Under the pieces are notes generated by a model. That model had not been told where the DNA came from. It ran no database searches and was given only the letters and a program-made list of their open reading frames with translations. 34,139 nt of DNA from Chloroflexota bacterium (GTDB taxonomy: Bacteria; Chloroflexota; Anaerolineae; B4-G1; SLSP01): NCBI GenBank assembly GCA_022707705.1, contig JAKJAC010000017.1, forward strand, positions 352-34,490. Reading direction: 5' to 3'. Within the stretch, counting starts at the first letter, position 1; each line of letters opens with the position of its first letter. Shown here piece by piece: positions 24,651 to 33,065 of this stretch. Both the position numbers and the translations under genes were made by a program.

Positions 24651-26055
24651 AAACTCCAAAAAGTGTTTGCACCATAAATGAGAGTGTGAAACGCAAGGAG
24701 TCCAGTCCCTGGTGGGTCATACCGCTGGATATTCTCATGATCCTGTTGGGACTCCTACTGGCTTATGAGCTGCGCCATCGCCTGCAATGGTTTGTAGAGG
24801 TCATTTACGACGCGCCGCTCACTGCCTACCTGCCCTTTGGTATTCTGTTTGTGGGGCTTATCCCCAGCATCCTCTGGTTCGAGGGCGCCTATCGCCGGTG
24901 GCGAGGACGGAGCTGGTTGGACCATGTCTACCGGATCATCAACGCCGTCACTACCACGCTGGTCTTGATCCTTGCCTATGCCTTTATCTCTCGTCCTCTG
25001 GTTTACTCCAGGCTTCTATTGCTCGAAGCTGGTGTGGGCATCATCCTGCTCATGTCGCTCGACCGGCTGATAGTGCTACTCATTCAAAAGCATCTCTTCC
25101 GAAAAGGAATTGGGGTGAAGCGCGTTATCATCGTGGGCGCGGGCGAAGTCGGCCGGCGGGTCATCCGCACGATCGTCGCCCAACCCCAACTAGGGTATCA
25201 CATTGTTGGCTATGTGGATGACAATCCAGCCAAAGGCGAAAAGGAAATCGGACGTATCAAGGGCTTAGGTCCCGTGGACAGTCTGGCTGATATCATTGCC
25301 ACCGACGAATTCTCAACGTACTGCGGGAATGTGAGCGCCGTCAGGTCATCGCCCGCATCGTCCCTGACCTGTTTCAACTTAGCCTGAGCCAGGTCGAGGT
25401 AAGCGATCTGGGCGGAGTACCACTAATCAGCGTGCACGAAATCGCTTTCAGCCGGACGGCGCTAATCTTCAAACGCGCCTTCGACATCGTTGGCGCTGTA
25501 TTGGGATTCATCGTAGGTGCGCCGTTGCTAGCACTCATCGCCATCGCCATCAAAATTGACTCGCCAGGCCCGGTATTCTTCAAGCAAATCCGGGTTGGCA
25601 AAGATCACCGGCAATTCCAAATTATCAAATTCCGCTCCATGTATACAGGCGCCGAAAGTGAACAGCAGAAATTGCTGGAGCTCAATGAAGCCGATGGACC
25701 CTTGTTCAAGATTCGTGACGATCCGCGCCTTACCAGAGTCGGGGCTTTTCTACGGCGCACCAGCCTGGATGAATTGCCCCAGCTGTTCAATGTTCTGGCA
25801 GGAGAAATGAGCCTCGTGGGTCCCCGTCCACCCGTGCCCACTGAAGTGGCTTGCTATCAACCCTGGCATCTGCAGCGACTTGGGGTACCTGGAGGCATGA
25901 CGGGGCTCTGGCAGGTCAGTGGGCGCAGCGAGCTCACTTTTGACGAAATGGTGTTACTGGATATCTACTATATTGAACATTGGTCACCATGGCTCGATTT
26001 ACAAATCCTCCTGCGTACGGTTCCCAATGTTTTGTTGGCTAAAGGGGCTTATTAG
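24647..26055 (+). pseudogene. Polyprenyl glycosylphosphotransferase, disrupted by frameshift/deletion
   Basis: Sugar-phosphate priming transferase (WcaJ/EpsE-type) in two frames. The first frame (24647-25387) has four membrane segments and a Rossmann-like domain with VIIVGAGEVGRRVIRTI, diverging after DSLADIIATDE near 25309. The second frame picks up at RILNVLRECERRQVIARIV (about 25304 on), then VPDLFQLSLSQVEVSDLGG, and the full catalytic domain: [61 protein letters not shown]. In relatives about 14-17 residues (of the type xDEVIIxLPWxxH) sit between these points, so about 3n+1 bases seem missing. The catalytic half could still be made from GTG 25432, but no ribosome site is seen. Either a real lesion or an assembly error at the GAATTC at 25307-25312. 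Confidence 0.85.
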
Positions 26056-26090
26056 GGGTAATCATCAATTCAACATGAGGAAAAAAGCCT

Positions 26091-27278
26091 ATGAATTCCT
26101 GGCAGCTCTCGTCTACTGAAACCGATGCCCTGGTGGATTTCCTGCGTCGGTTGGTACAAACGCCCAGTTTACCCGGACAGGAAGGGGCTGTTGCCGCATT
26201 GATACTGGCAGAAATGCAGAAACTCGGCTTCGACGATGTGAAAATGGATGCCGCCGGCAATGTCACCGGGCAGATTGGCAAGTCTGATGGACCGGCGCTG
26301 CTCATTGATGCTCACATGGATACTGTAGACGTTGCCGAGCCCGAACGCTGGCGTGTGGATCCCTGGAGCGCCGAGATACAACAGGGGCGGCTCTACGGCT
26401 TGGGCAGCTGCGACATGAAGGGTGGACTGGCAGCTGCACTCTATGGAGCTGCACACTTGCTCCACGCGGGCGTTCCCCTGGGAGGACGGGTGGTCGTGGC
26501 AACGGTTGGACTAGAGGAACCCGCCGAGGGTACCTGCACCCGCTTGCTTCTCGAGGAAAGCCGGCTTCACCCCAACTGGGTCGTGATTGCGGAGCCTTCT
26601 GACCTGCAGGTCGTGCGGGCACAACGGGGACACCTGGAAATGCTGCTCACCCTCCAGGGAAAATCCGCCCACTCCGCCAAACCAGAACTAGGCGATAACG
26701 CCATCTATGCCGCTGCACGGGTCATTTTCGGTCTGGAGATTCTGGCGGAGCAGCTGGCTGAAGACGCTTTTCTAGGACCCGGCATCCTTGCTGTCACCAG
26801 CATTCGTTCACATGCGGTGAGTCGCAACGCTATCCCCGAGCGGTGCGAGATGGTTATTGACCGGCGGCTGACTGTAGGCGAAACTGAAGCGTTGGCGCTT
26901 GCTGAAATCCAGCGCGTTATCGCCCGTGAAGGGGTGCGCGGCACGGTGAAAGTGATCGAAGAAGAGGTACGCACGCACACCGGCAAAGTCTATCGCGCCA
27001 GACGCGCCTCCCCGCCATGGGCGCTGGATGAACATCACCCGCTGGTGGTGGCGCTGCTCCAGGCTGGGCGCGACGCCGGGTTGCGTCCCGGATTGAGCAA
27101 ATGGGTTTTTGCCACCGAAGGAGCCTACACCGCCGGTGTAGCGCAAATTCCCACTATTGGCTTTGGTCCCGGTGACCCGAATCTAGCGCATACTTGTAAC
27201 GAGAGTATACCGCTCGAGCAGGTTACCAGTGCTGCGAGCACCTATGCAGCACTGGCAGCACGGCTGCTGCATCCCTAG
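26091..27278 (+). CDS. M20-family metallopeptidase (ArgE/DapE/YgeY-like)
   Basis: 395-residue cytoplasmic dizinc hydrolase. Zinc ligands and catalytic residues visible: LLIDAHMDTVD, YGLGSCDMKGGLAAA, VGLEEPAEGT (catalytic Glu pair), IAEPSD and the C-terminal LAHTCNESI His. The lid/dimerisation domain has GKSAHSAKPELGDNAI. These features fit the YgeY-like subgroup or ArgE/DapE relatives acting on N-acyl amino acids or similar amides; the substrate is not determinable. ATG follows GAGGAAAAAAG. It is 35 bp after the transferase and 24 bp before psuG on the same strand. Confidence 0.9.
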   Translation: MNSWQLSSTETDALVDFLRRLVQTPSLPGQEGAVAALILAEMQKLGFDDVKMDAAGNVTGQIGKSDGPALLIDAHMDTVDVAEPERWRVDPWSAEIQQGRLYGLGSCDMKGGLAAALYGAAHLLHAGVPLGGRVVVATVGLEEPAEGTCTRLLLEESRLHPNWVVIAEPSDLQVVRAQRGHLEMLLTLQGKSAHSAKPELGDNAIYAAARVIFGLEILAEQLAEDAFLGPGILAVTSIRSHAVSRNAIPERCEMVIDRRLTVGETEALALAEIQRVIAREGVRGTVKVIEEEVRTHTGKVYRARRASPPWALDEHHPLVVALLQAGRDAGLRPGLSKWVFATEGAYTAGVAQIPTIGFGPGDPNLAHTCNESIPLEQVTSAASTYAALAARLLHP

Positions 27279-27302
27279 ACACAATAAAAAGCGAGGATTC
27301 CA

Positions 27303-28223
27303 ATGACCACACCCATCATCATTTCAGACGAAGTTCGCGAGGCACTGGAGCGTTGCGCCCCAGTTGTGGCTCTCGAATCTGCCCTCATCACCCATGGTTT
27401 TGCTTATCCTGCCAATCTGGAGATTACCCACCGCATGGCGGACGTTATCCGCGCTGCGGGAGCCTTGCCCGCAGTCATCGGTGTGTGGGAAGGACACCCA
27501 ACGGTGGGGCTGAGCGAGACGCAACTCGAAAGGCTGGCGCAGGAAACCGCGGTCAAAATCAGCATTCGCGACCTATCCCTGGCGCAGCTGCGCGGACTGC
27601 ATGGCGGCACCACCGTTGCCGCCACCATGCTGCTGGCGCATCGCGCGGGATTGCAGGTCTTCGCCACCGGAGGTATTGGGGGAGTGCATCGTGGGCATCC
27701 CGAAGACATCTCCGCCGACTTGCCCGCCTTAGCCACCACCCCGGTAATTGTAGTATGCGCGGGGGCGAAAGCCATCCTGGATCTGCCACGCACCCTGGAG
27801 TTTCTGGAGACCTGGGGGGTGCCAGTGTTAGGCTGGCAGACAGATATTTTTCCGGCGTTCTACAGTCGAGAATCTGGCTTAGCCATAGACCAACGCATTA
27901 ACCACGCGGCTGAAGTTGCAGCTATCTATGCCAGCCAACGCGCGCTAGAATTGCAGCAAGGGCTATTGGTGACCGCACCCATACCGGCAGAAGATGAAAT
28001 CCCGGCACAGGAAATCGAGCCGTTGATTGCGCAAGCGCTGGCTGAAGTTGAGGCGTTGGGTGTTAAGGGAAAACATGTGACCCCACACCTGCTGGCCCGA
28101 TTGGTGGCTCTGAGTGAGACACGCAGCCGACGCGCCAACGAGAGTCTGTTGCTCAACAATGCAGGGGTCGGGGCGCAGATTGCGGTGCAACTTGCGTCGC
28201 AATCCGGAACAATGCACCTGTAA
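27303..28223 (+). CDS. psuG: Pseudouridine-5'-phosphate glycosidase
   Basis: 306-residue PsuG/IndA-family enzyme cleaving pseudouridine 5'-phosphate to uracil and ribose 5-phosphate (reversible C-glycosidic bond). Conserved motifs: VALESALITHGFAYP with catalytic Glu, VKISIRDLSLAQ with the Schiff-base Lys region, GGTTVAATMLLA, FATGGIGGVHRGHPEDISADL and GWQTDIFPAFYSRESG. Length is standard. ATG preceded by GAGG. No psuK kinase is adjacent, so pseudouridine must be phosphorylated elsewhere or the enzyme acts on recycled nucleotides. It sits between the M20 peptidase and a response regulator, probably in one transcript. Confidence 0.96.
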   Translation: MTTPIIISDEVREALERCAPVVALESALITHGFAYPANLEITHRMADVIRAAGALPAVIGVWEGHPTVGLSETQLERLAQETAVKISIRDLSLAQLRGLHGGTTVAATMLLAHRAGLQVFATGGIGGVHRGHPEDISADLPALATTPVIVVCAGAKAILDLPRTLEFLETWGVPVLGWQTDIFPAFYSRESGLAIDQRINHAAEVAAIYASQRALELQQGLLVTAPIPAEDEIPAQEIEPLIAQALAEVEALGVKGKHVTPHLLARLVALSETRSRRANESLLLNNAGVGAQIAVQLASQSGTMHL

Positions 28224-28252
28224 TCTGCCGGCGCTCAGAGACAAGCCCTACC

Positions 28253-28933
28253 ATGCGCGCGTTACTGATCTCGCAAGATCCGGATGAAGCAGCCATTCTG
28301 TCGCTGATTCTTCAGCGCGCCGGCATGGCGGTCAATCGCTCAACGGATTTGGAGCACGCGCTGCAAAATCAGCCAGAATCGCCGGCAGATTTGATTCTGT
28401 TGGCAATGCCAGCAGGTTCGCCATTGGTGCAGGTCCGCATGATTCGAGCACAAACGGAAACGCCGTTGGTGCTTGTCGCCGAACAGATAGAGGAAGCCGT
28501 TCACGCCTTGCTGCTGGAATCGGGCGCCGATCTGGTGGTAACCCGCCCCTTTGGCGCTCGTTTGTTGATTTCTCAGTTACGCGCACTGCTCCGCCGCGCT
28601 GCAGGGTTGCCCTTCTTCACCCTGCCCACCCTCAGCATCAGCGATCTGACCCTGGACCCAGCGACGCGTACCGTTCAAATCGGAAATCAAGGACCCAAAC
28701 GCCTCACACAGCTGGAATTCCGGTTACTCTATGCACTCATGATCCACCGCAGTCAGGTATTGCCGGCAGAGATTCTGGTCGAACAAGTTTGGGGCTACAC
28801 GGGCGAGGGAGAGAGAGATTTGGTTCGCGGGCTCATCAGACGCCTTCGCGCCAAAGTTGAACCCGATCCTAGCCAACCGCGTTTTATCCTCACGATTCCG
28901 GGAATTGGCTACACCTTCGACCCACAGGACTGA
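28253..28933 (+). CDS. OmpR/PhoB-family response regulator with degenerate receiver
   Basis: 226-residue DNA-binding regulator. Residues 1-112 have the receiver fold but lack key residues: the phosphoacceptor position reads DLILLAMPA (Ala51 where Asp is needed), the switch Lys is Arg (TRPFGARLL, Arg98), and the acidic N-terminal pair is reduced. Residues 125-226 are an intact winged-helix domain (RLTQLEFRLLYALM, VLPAEILVEQVWGYTGEGE, RDLVRGLIRRLRAKVE, TIPGIGYTF). It should bind DNA but probably not by classical phosphorylation. Start ATG 28253 fits the receiver's first strand; its ribosome site is weak. It follows psuG by 29 bp; the large histidine kinase starts 670 bp downstream. Confidence 0.88.
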   Translation: MRALLISQDPDEAAILSLILQRAGMAVNRSTDLEHALQNQPESPADLILLAMPAGSPLVQVRMIRAQTETPLVLVAEQIEEAVHALLLESGADLVVTRPFGARLLISQLRALLRRAAGLPFFTLPTLSISDLTLDPATRTVQIGNQGPKRLTQLEFRLLYALMIHRSQVLPAEILVEQVWGYTGEGERDLVRGLIRRLRAKVEPDPSQPRFILTIPGIGYTFDPQD

Positions 28934-28941
28934 AGCAGCGC

Positions 28942-29008
28942 ATAACTGTGACCGGCAAGGGCAAATCGTAACGAAAGTCACACATGGTGTGCGTTTTGCC
29001 ACAGTTAT
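28942..29008 (+). repeat. Nested inverted repeats downstream of the response regulator
   Basis: An outer pair ATAACTGTG (28942-28950) / CACAGTTAT (29000-29008) encloses an inner hairpin AACG-(5 nt)-CACAC-atg-GTGTG-CGTT. It could be a structured RNA leader of the LysW-like gene, an mRNA 3' end, or regulator binding sites. I see no strong promoter in the 28934-29157 gap; TATGAT at 29046 lacks a partner -35. Confidence 0.4.
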
Positions 29009-29157
29009 TGCATGGTTTTAACACAAGTTTTACACAGGTCTCCTCTATGATGCAAGCGAGACTTGAATGCCAGGAACTTGCAAGATAAGCCTGACAAGAA
29101 AGCTATCATTGCGGAGCGCCGCACCGTACAGGGAAACGAAGGTGGAGGAGGTTGAAT

Positions 29158-29370
29158 ATGGCTTCGGCAGTATGCCCGTCCTGCGGAGAAACGATCAAAG
29201 TCACAGGACAAGTCAAAATTGGGCGGTATATCACATGCCCGATTTGTGATGAGATGCTTGAGATTATTGATGTCAACCCAATCGAACTGGATTGGGCTTT
29301 CTACGACGATGAGGATGATGAAGACGATCTGGATTACGATGAGCGGGATGATGACGATTGGGACAATTAG
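29158..29370 (+). CDS. LysW-like zinc mini-protein with poly-acidic tail
   Basis: 70-residue protein. A zinc-ribbon-like core has Cys6-x2-Cys9 and Cys27-x2-Cys30, then EIIDVNPIELDWAFYD, closely resembling the LysW/ArgW amino-group carrier that holds lysine and arginine intermediates. The tail (about 50-70) is almost all Asp/Glu and ends DDDDWDN; true carriers end EDWGE and attach the substrate to the terminal Glu. No lysX, lysZ or lysK-type gene is adjacent. So it may be a LysW paralogue with another role. ATG 29158 follows GGTGGAGGAGG; an in-frame TTG two codons upstream is less likely. It has its own terminator. Confidence 0.82.
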   Translation: MASAVCPSCGETIKVTGQVKIGRYITCPICDEMLEIIDVNPIELDWAFYDDEDDEDDLDYDERDDDDWDN

Positions 29371-29425
29371 AGTGAGCTGAGCTGCTTGAACTATAGACCA
29401 AGAGAATCGGGGTCATAATTCTCGG

Positions 29426-29456
29426 ACGGTCCGTTGTTATTGCAACGGACCGTTTT
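29426..29456 (+). terminator. Intrinsic terminator after the LysW-like gene
   Basis: 11-bp perfect stem ACGGTCCGTTG/CAACGGACCGT with a 6-nt loop, followed by TTTTGTTA. It separates the mini-protein gene from the histidine kinase gene. Confidence 0.85.
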
Positions 29457-29517
29457 GTTAGCCTCAAAACCAGCTCAGAATCCTACTGGAGAGGAGATAG
29501 ATTAACCGTTGTTGTGC

Positions 29518-29545
29518 TTGTGCTTCGGTCGGGTCGGTGTATCAT
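29518..29545 (+). promoter_or_regulatory. Possible promoter of the histidine kinase gene
   Basis: TTGTGC (29518-29523) and TATCAT (29540-29545) with a 16-bp spacer. The -35 is poor, the -10 is good. It would give a leader of about 50 nt. Confidence 0.3.
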
Positions 29546-29603
29546 TATTGGAAGATGAACGCTTTTATGAGGCGCCAAAGTCTCCGCAATAGGGACCAGA
29601 ACC

Positions 29604-32600
29604 ATGGGGCTTGAGTACACCTGGTGGGTTACACCATCACGCTTCACATTGGTTTTTCCCCAGACACTGCCAGGTATAGCGCTGTTTGGTCTTTACACGC
29701 TTGTCTCCCTATGGCTGTTGTACCGGCGCCGCGCTGATTTTCGCGCCCTATCACCCTCTAAGATAGGGCTTTTCATATTCGGGTTGGTATGCATCGGTTT
29801 GACCGCTGGCGTATCCGTGCTGGCAACCTCGCCCCAAAGCATCATCCAGGTAGTACCGATTACGCAGCTCACTTATCCCCCGGCAATCTCTTTGATTGCC
29901 CTGAGCATACTTTCCGCCGTTGCTATCTGGCTTGGACCCGGTCCTGGACTCACTGCAGGGCTGGTCTTGGGAATAGCGCAAGCACGGTTTTCGCTACTTT
30001 CCGCCAACGATATCTTTGCGTATGCGGCATGGGGTTTGTGTGCAGGGCTATTGATACACCAACCATACGTCGGCACATTCTTCAGAATCATCCGCATACC
30101 GGCGCTGGCTATCAGTACCGGCACATTTGTACTCCTGATGCTGTTGGGCTTCAACCGCCTGGCTGAAACTATCCCGCCGCTCGGTGTAGGCGCCTTTGAG
30201 CAATTGTTGGGACCCTTCAACATGGGATGGCGGTTATGGTTAGTCTGTGGAGTGGGCGTGGGTCTCTTCTTCACCTCAATATGGGTGCTTGCGCCAAACC
30301 TGCGCCCAAACACCCGCGCCGATGTCATCCCATTAACGCGACGCAGCCTGCGCGCTCGTTTCCTAATAGCCCTCATTCCACTGATTGTTTGCAGTTTTAT
30401 ACTTTCTCTATTGATGGTGACTAATAGCGCCATGAAGCTGGCTCTAAACCAGGCTATGGGTGAACTTGACCGCAGCGCCACCATTGCCGGTGAAGGGATT
30501 GCACATTTCAGAGTCTCGGGTCGCAACCTGCTAGAAAAATTCTCCACCGAGTCAGCGCTGATGGATCCAGAATTGCGGCAGACAACTCTGGAGGCTAACC
30601 GGCAGCTGGTACCGTTCTTCCGGGAAATGCTCCTTACGGAGGCAGAAGGGCAGGTCGTTGCCATTGCCCCGCAGGACACCACCGATTCCGATCTTAGTCC
30701 TGAAGAAACGCTGCTAGTAAAAAAAGCCTTGCAGTTCGGCATGTCTGACGAAGTGCAATTGATCAAACTGCCATCCGGTGCAGTCCGCATGACCTTCGTT
30801 CACCCATTGTCGAACGGACAAGAAGAAAAAGCCACGGGGGCACTTCTGGGACGCGTGCAACTGGATATCAATCCGGAAATACAACGTGTTTTGACGGCGT
30901 TGCAGGCTGCACAAGGCGTCGGCGAGGGTTTCCTGGTAGACGATCGAGACCTCATCGTCTTACACCCAAACCCAGATGTTGTAGGACGCCCATGGCGTAC
31001 CAATCCCAATGCACTAACATGGGAAGTGGGATCCGGACTGGCATACCGGGATCTATCCGCCTCCAACAATGAATCTACGCTATTCTATATACGAGATATC
31101 GAAGGTACACCTTTCACAGTAGTCATACAATTGCCCTACGCCGTGGTTTTTGAGATGTCCAGGTCCATCTTCGGACCCCTGTTACTATCACAGTTGCCCT
31201 TTGGATTTCTGCTATTGCTCATCGTGCCCTTCCTTGTCTCACGAATTACACAACCATTGCACATGCTGGCGACCGCTACAGACCAAATCGCCGAAGGCAA
31301 CCTGGGGATTCCAGTTCATATCTCTGGAGATGATGAAGTTGCCCAACTCGGTTCAGCCTTCGAACAGATGCGATTGCGTCTCAAAGATCGCCTCAACGAC
31401 CTTTCGCTGCTGCTGCGTATTTCGCAATCCGTCTCAGCCACGCTCAATCTGAATGAGGGCGTGCCATTAATTCTCGAAGGTGTTTTGGAGGAGACCGGCG
31501 CCGCCGTAGCACGCCTCATCCTTTTGGAAAACGATGAACGAACGCAGGTCTTCAACACCGGGATCAATGATCCCGCATTCCAGGGCTTAGATCGGGCGCT
31601 GGTCTCCATCGTTTCGCGACGGCGCGACCCCTTCATTGAACAAGACTTGCCTGGCAGCAATGCGAAAGATATCGCGCACAGCCCATTGCGCAGCATTGCG
31701 GCTTTCCCCGTGCGACTCCAGAACCGTGTGGTTGCCATCCTGTGGGTTGGAGCCTTGAAAACACAGGCCTTCGATGAAGCAGGGGTACACTTTCTAAACA
31801 CGCTGGCAAATCAAGCGGCGGTGCTAGTGGAGAACATTCGGCTCTTCGAGGCAACTGAGGGGGGGCGGCAGCGACTCGCCGCCATCCTGGCAAGCACCAC
31901 TGATGCCATCATGGTCATTGATCATGAGCGCCGGTTGTTGCTCATCAACCCGGCAGCACAGACGCTACTGCAGCTTAATGAGCTCTCTTATGGACGCCCC
32001 ATCGGTTCACTCAACCTGCCCCAGCCCATTCTCGAGGCGGTGGCGCGGTTGGGAGAAGATGCGACGCATATACCGCCGACGGTGGAATTCTCCCTATCAG
32101 ATAGACGTACGTTTAACACCAACATTGCTCCAATTAAAGGGTTAGCGACCACCAAAACCCCTTCTGGCTCAGAAACACAGGTTGCCGGATGGGTTGCAGT
32201 GATGCGTGATGTCACGCATTTCAAAGAGCTCGATGAAATGAAGACCGACTTCGTCTCCACGGTGTCGCACGACTTGCGTGCGCCGCTCACTTTCATGCGC
32301 GGCTATGTGACGATGCTCAACATGGTCGGTGAATTGAACGACAAGCAGCAGGAATATCAAGGGCGCATTCTGGAAGGCATCGAGCAGATGAGTGCGCTGA
32401 TTGACGACCTCCTGAATTTGCGACGTATCGAAGCCGGCCTTGGCATCCGTCAAGAACCATGCCGCCTGGGTCTGGTCTTATTGGAAGCTGTAGACCTTAT
32501 GCGCGCCCGCGCTGCGGCTAAGGGTGTGACCTTGCGTCTCGAACCAGCGCGTCCCATCACCACAGAGGCGCGGCTAGAACAAAGCCGACCACAAGTCAAA

Positions 32601-33044
32601 GAGGATGCGCCAGGCAACACCGAGAGCGGAACAGGCGCCGCGCTGACACAGCGAGCATCAGCAACAGTCATCGGTGATCGCACATTGCTGCGCCAAGCCA
32701 TCGGCAATCTGGTGGACAACGCTATCAAATATACCCCTACCGGCGGACTGGTAAGCGTAGGTATGGATTTGAGTGAAAATGTCGCTGTGGTACGCGTCAG
32801 CGATACTGGAATTGGCATCACGCCAGAGAATCAAGTGCGGCTCTTCGAGAAATTCTACCGCATCAAGCGTCGCGAAACCACCGATATCTCTGGAACCGGT
32901 CTGGGACTGGCTTTGGTTAAATCCATTGTCGAACGCCATCAAGGGCGCGTATGGCTGGAGAGTGAATTGAACAGGGGGTCGACGTTTTATATTGCATTGC
33001 CGCTGCAGTCAGCCACAAGCAGCGAGGAACACACCCCACAATAA
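29604..33044 (+). CDS. Multi-domain sensor histidine kinase (membrane, Cache-like, HAMP, GAF, PAS, HisKA, HATPase)
   Basis: 1146-residue sensor kinase. Residues 1-232 hold about six to seven membrane segments; another at 250-272 leads to an extracytoplasmic Cache-like sensor (about 275-515); a segment at 523-547 is followed by a HAMP domain (about 548-600), a GAF domain (about 610-750) and a PAS domain (758-875). The HisKA domain has phosphoacceptor His889 in STVSHDLRAPLTFMRGY. The ATPase domain has N-box NLVDNAIKY, DTGIGI and GTGLGLALVKSIVERH. A flexible, Gln/Glu/Thr-rich insert (about 985-1020) parts HisKA and the ATPase. All kinase motifs are intact. The nearby response regulator lacks a phosphoacceptor, so its partner is likely elsewhere. 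Confidence 0.93.
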   Translation: MGLEYTWWVTPSRFTLVFPQTLPGIALFGLYTLVSLWLLYRRRADFRALSPSKIGLFIFGLVCIGLTAGVSVLATSPQSIIQVVPITQLTYPPAISLIALSILSAVAIWLGPGPGLTAGLVLGIAQARFSLLSANDIFAYAAWGLCAGLLIHQPYVGTFFRIIRIPALAISTGTFVLLMLLGFNRLAETIPPLGVGAFEQLLGPFNMGWRLWLVCGVGVGLFFTSIWVLAPNLRPNTRADVIPLTRRSLRARFLIALIPLIVCSFILSLLMVTNSAMKLALNQAMGELDRSATIAGEGIAHFRVSGRNLLEKFSTESALMDPELRQTTLEANRQLVPFFREMLLTEAEGQVVAIAPQDTTDSDLSPEETLLVKKALQFGMSDEVQLIKLPSGAVRMTFVHPLSNGQEEKATGALLGRVQLDINPEIQRVLTALQAAQGVGEGFLVDDRDLIVLHPNPDVVGRPWRTNPNALTWEVGSGLAYRDLSASNNESTLFYIRDIEGTPFTVVIQLPYAVVFEMSRSIFGPLLLSQLPFGFLLLLIVPFLVSRITQPLHMLATATDQIAEGNLGIPVHISGDDEVAQLGSAFEQMRLRLKDRLNDLSLLLRISQSVSATLNLNEGVPLILEGVLEETGAAVARLILLENDERTQVFNTGINDPAFQGLDRALVSIVSRRRDPFIEQDLPGSNAKDIAHSPLRSIAAFPVRLQNRVVAILWVGALKTQAFDEAGVHFLNTLANQAAVLVENIRLFEATEGGRQRLAAILASTTDAIMVIDHERRLLLINPAAQTLLQLNELSYGRPIGSLNLPQPILEAVARLGEDATHIPPTVEFSLSDRRTFNTNIAPIKGLATTKTPSGSETQVAGWVAVMRDVTHFKELDEMKTDFVSTVSHDLRAPLTFMRGYVTMLNMVGELNDKQQEYQGRILEGIEQMSALIDDLLNLRRIEAGLGIRQEPCRLGLVLLEAVDLMRARAAAKGVTLRLEPARPITTEARLEQSRPQVKEDAPGNTESGTGAALTQRASATVIGDRTLLRQAIGNLVDNAIKYTPTGGLVSVGMDLSENVAVVRVSDTGIGITPENQVRLFEKFYRIKRRETTDISGTGLGLALVKSIVERHQGRVWLESELNRGSTFYIALPLQSATSSEEHTPQ

Positions 33045-33065
33045 TGGCGAAAGGGTAAATGATCC

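Noticed and set aside
25300-25330. Programmed ribosomal frameshift in the glycosylphosphotransferase gene
   Set aside because: There is no slippery heptamer or downstream structure and conserved residues are missing at the junction, which frameshifting would not explain.
29873-30790. 305-codon minus-strand frame opposite the histidine kinase
   Set aside because: The plus strand has a continuous kinase with intact motifs; this frame is basic and low in complexity, as expected of a shadow.
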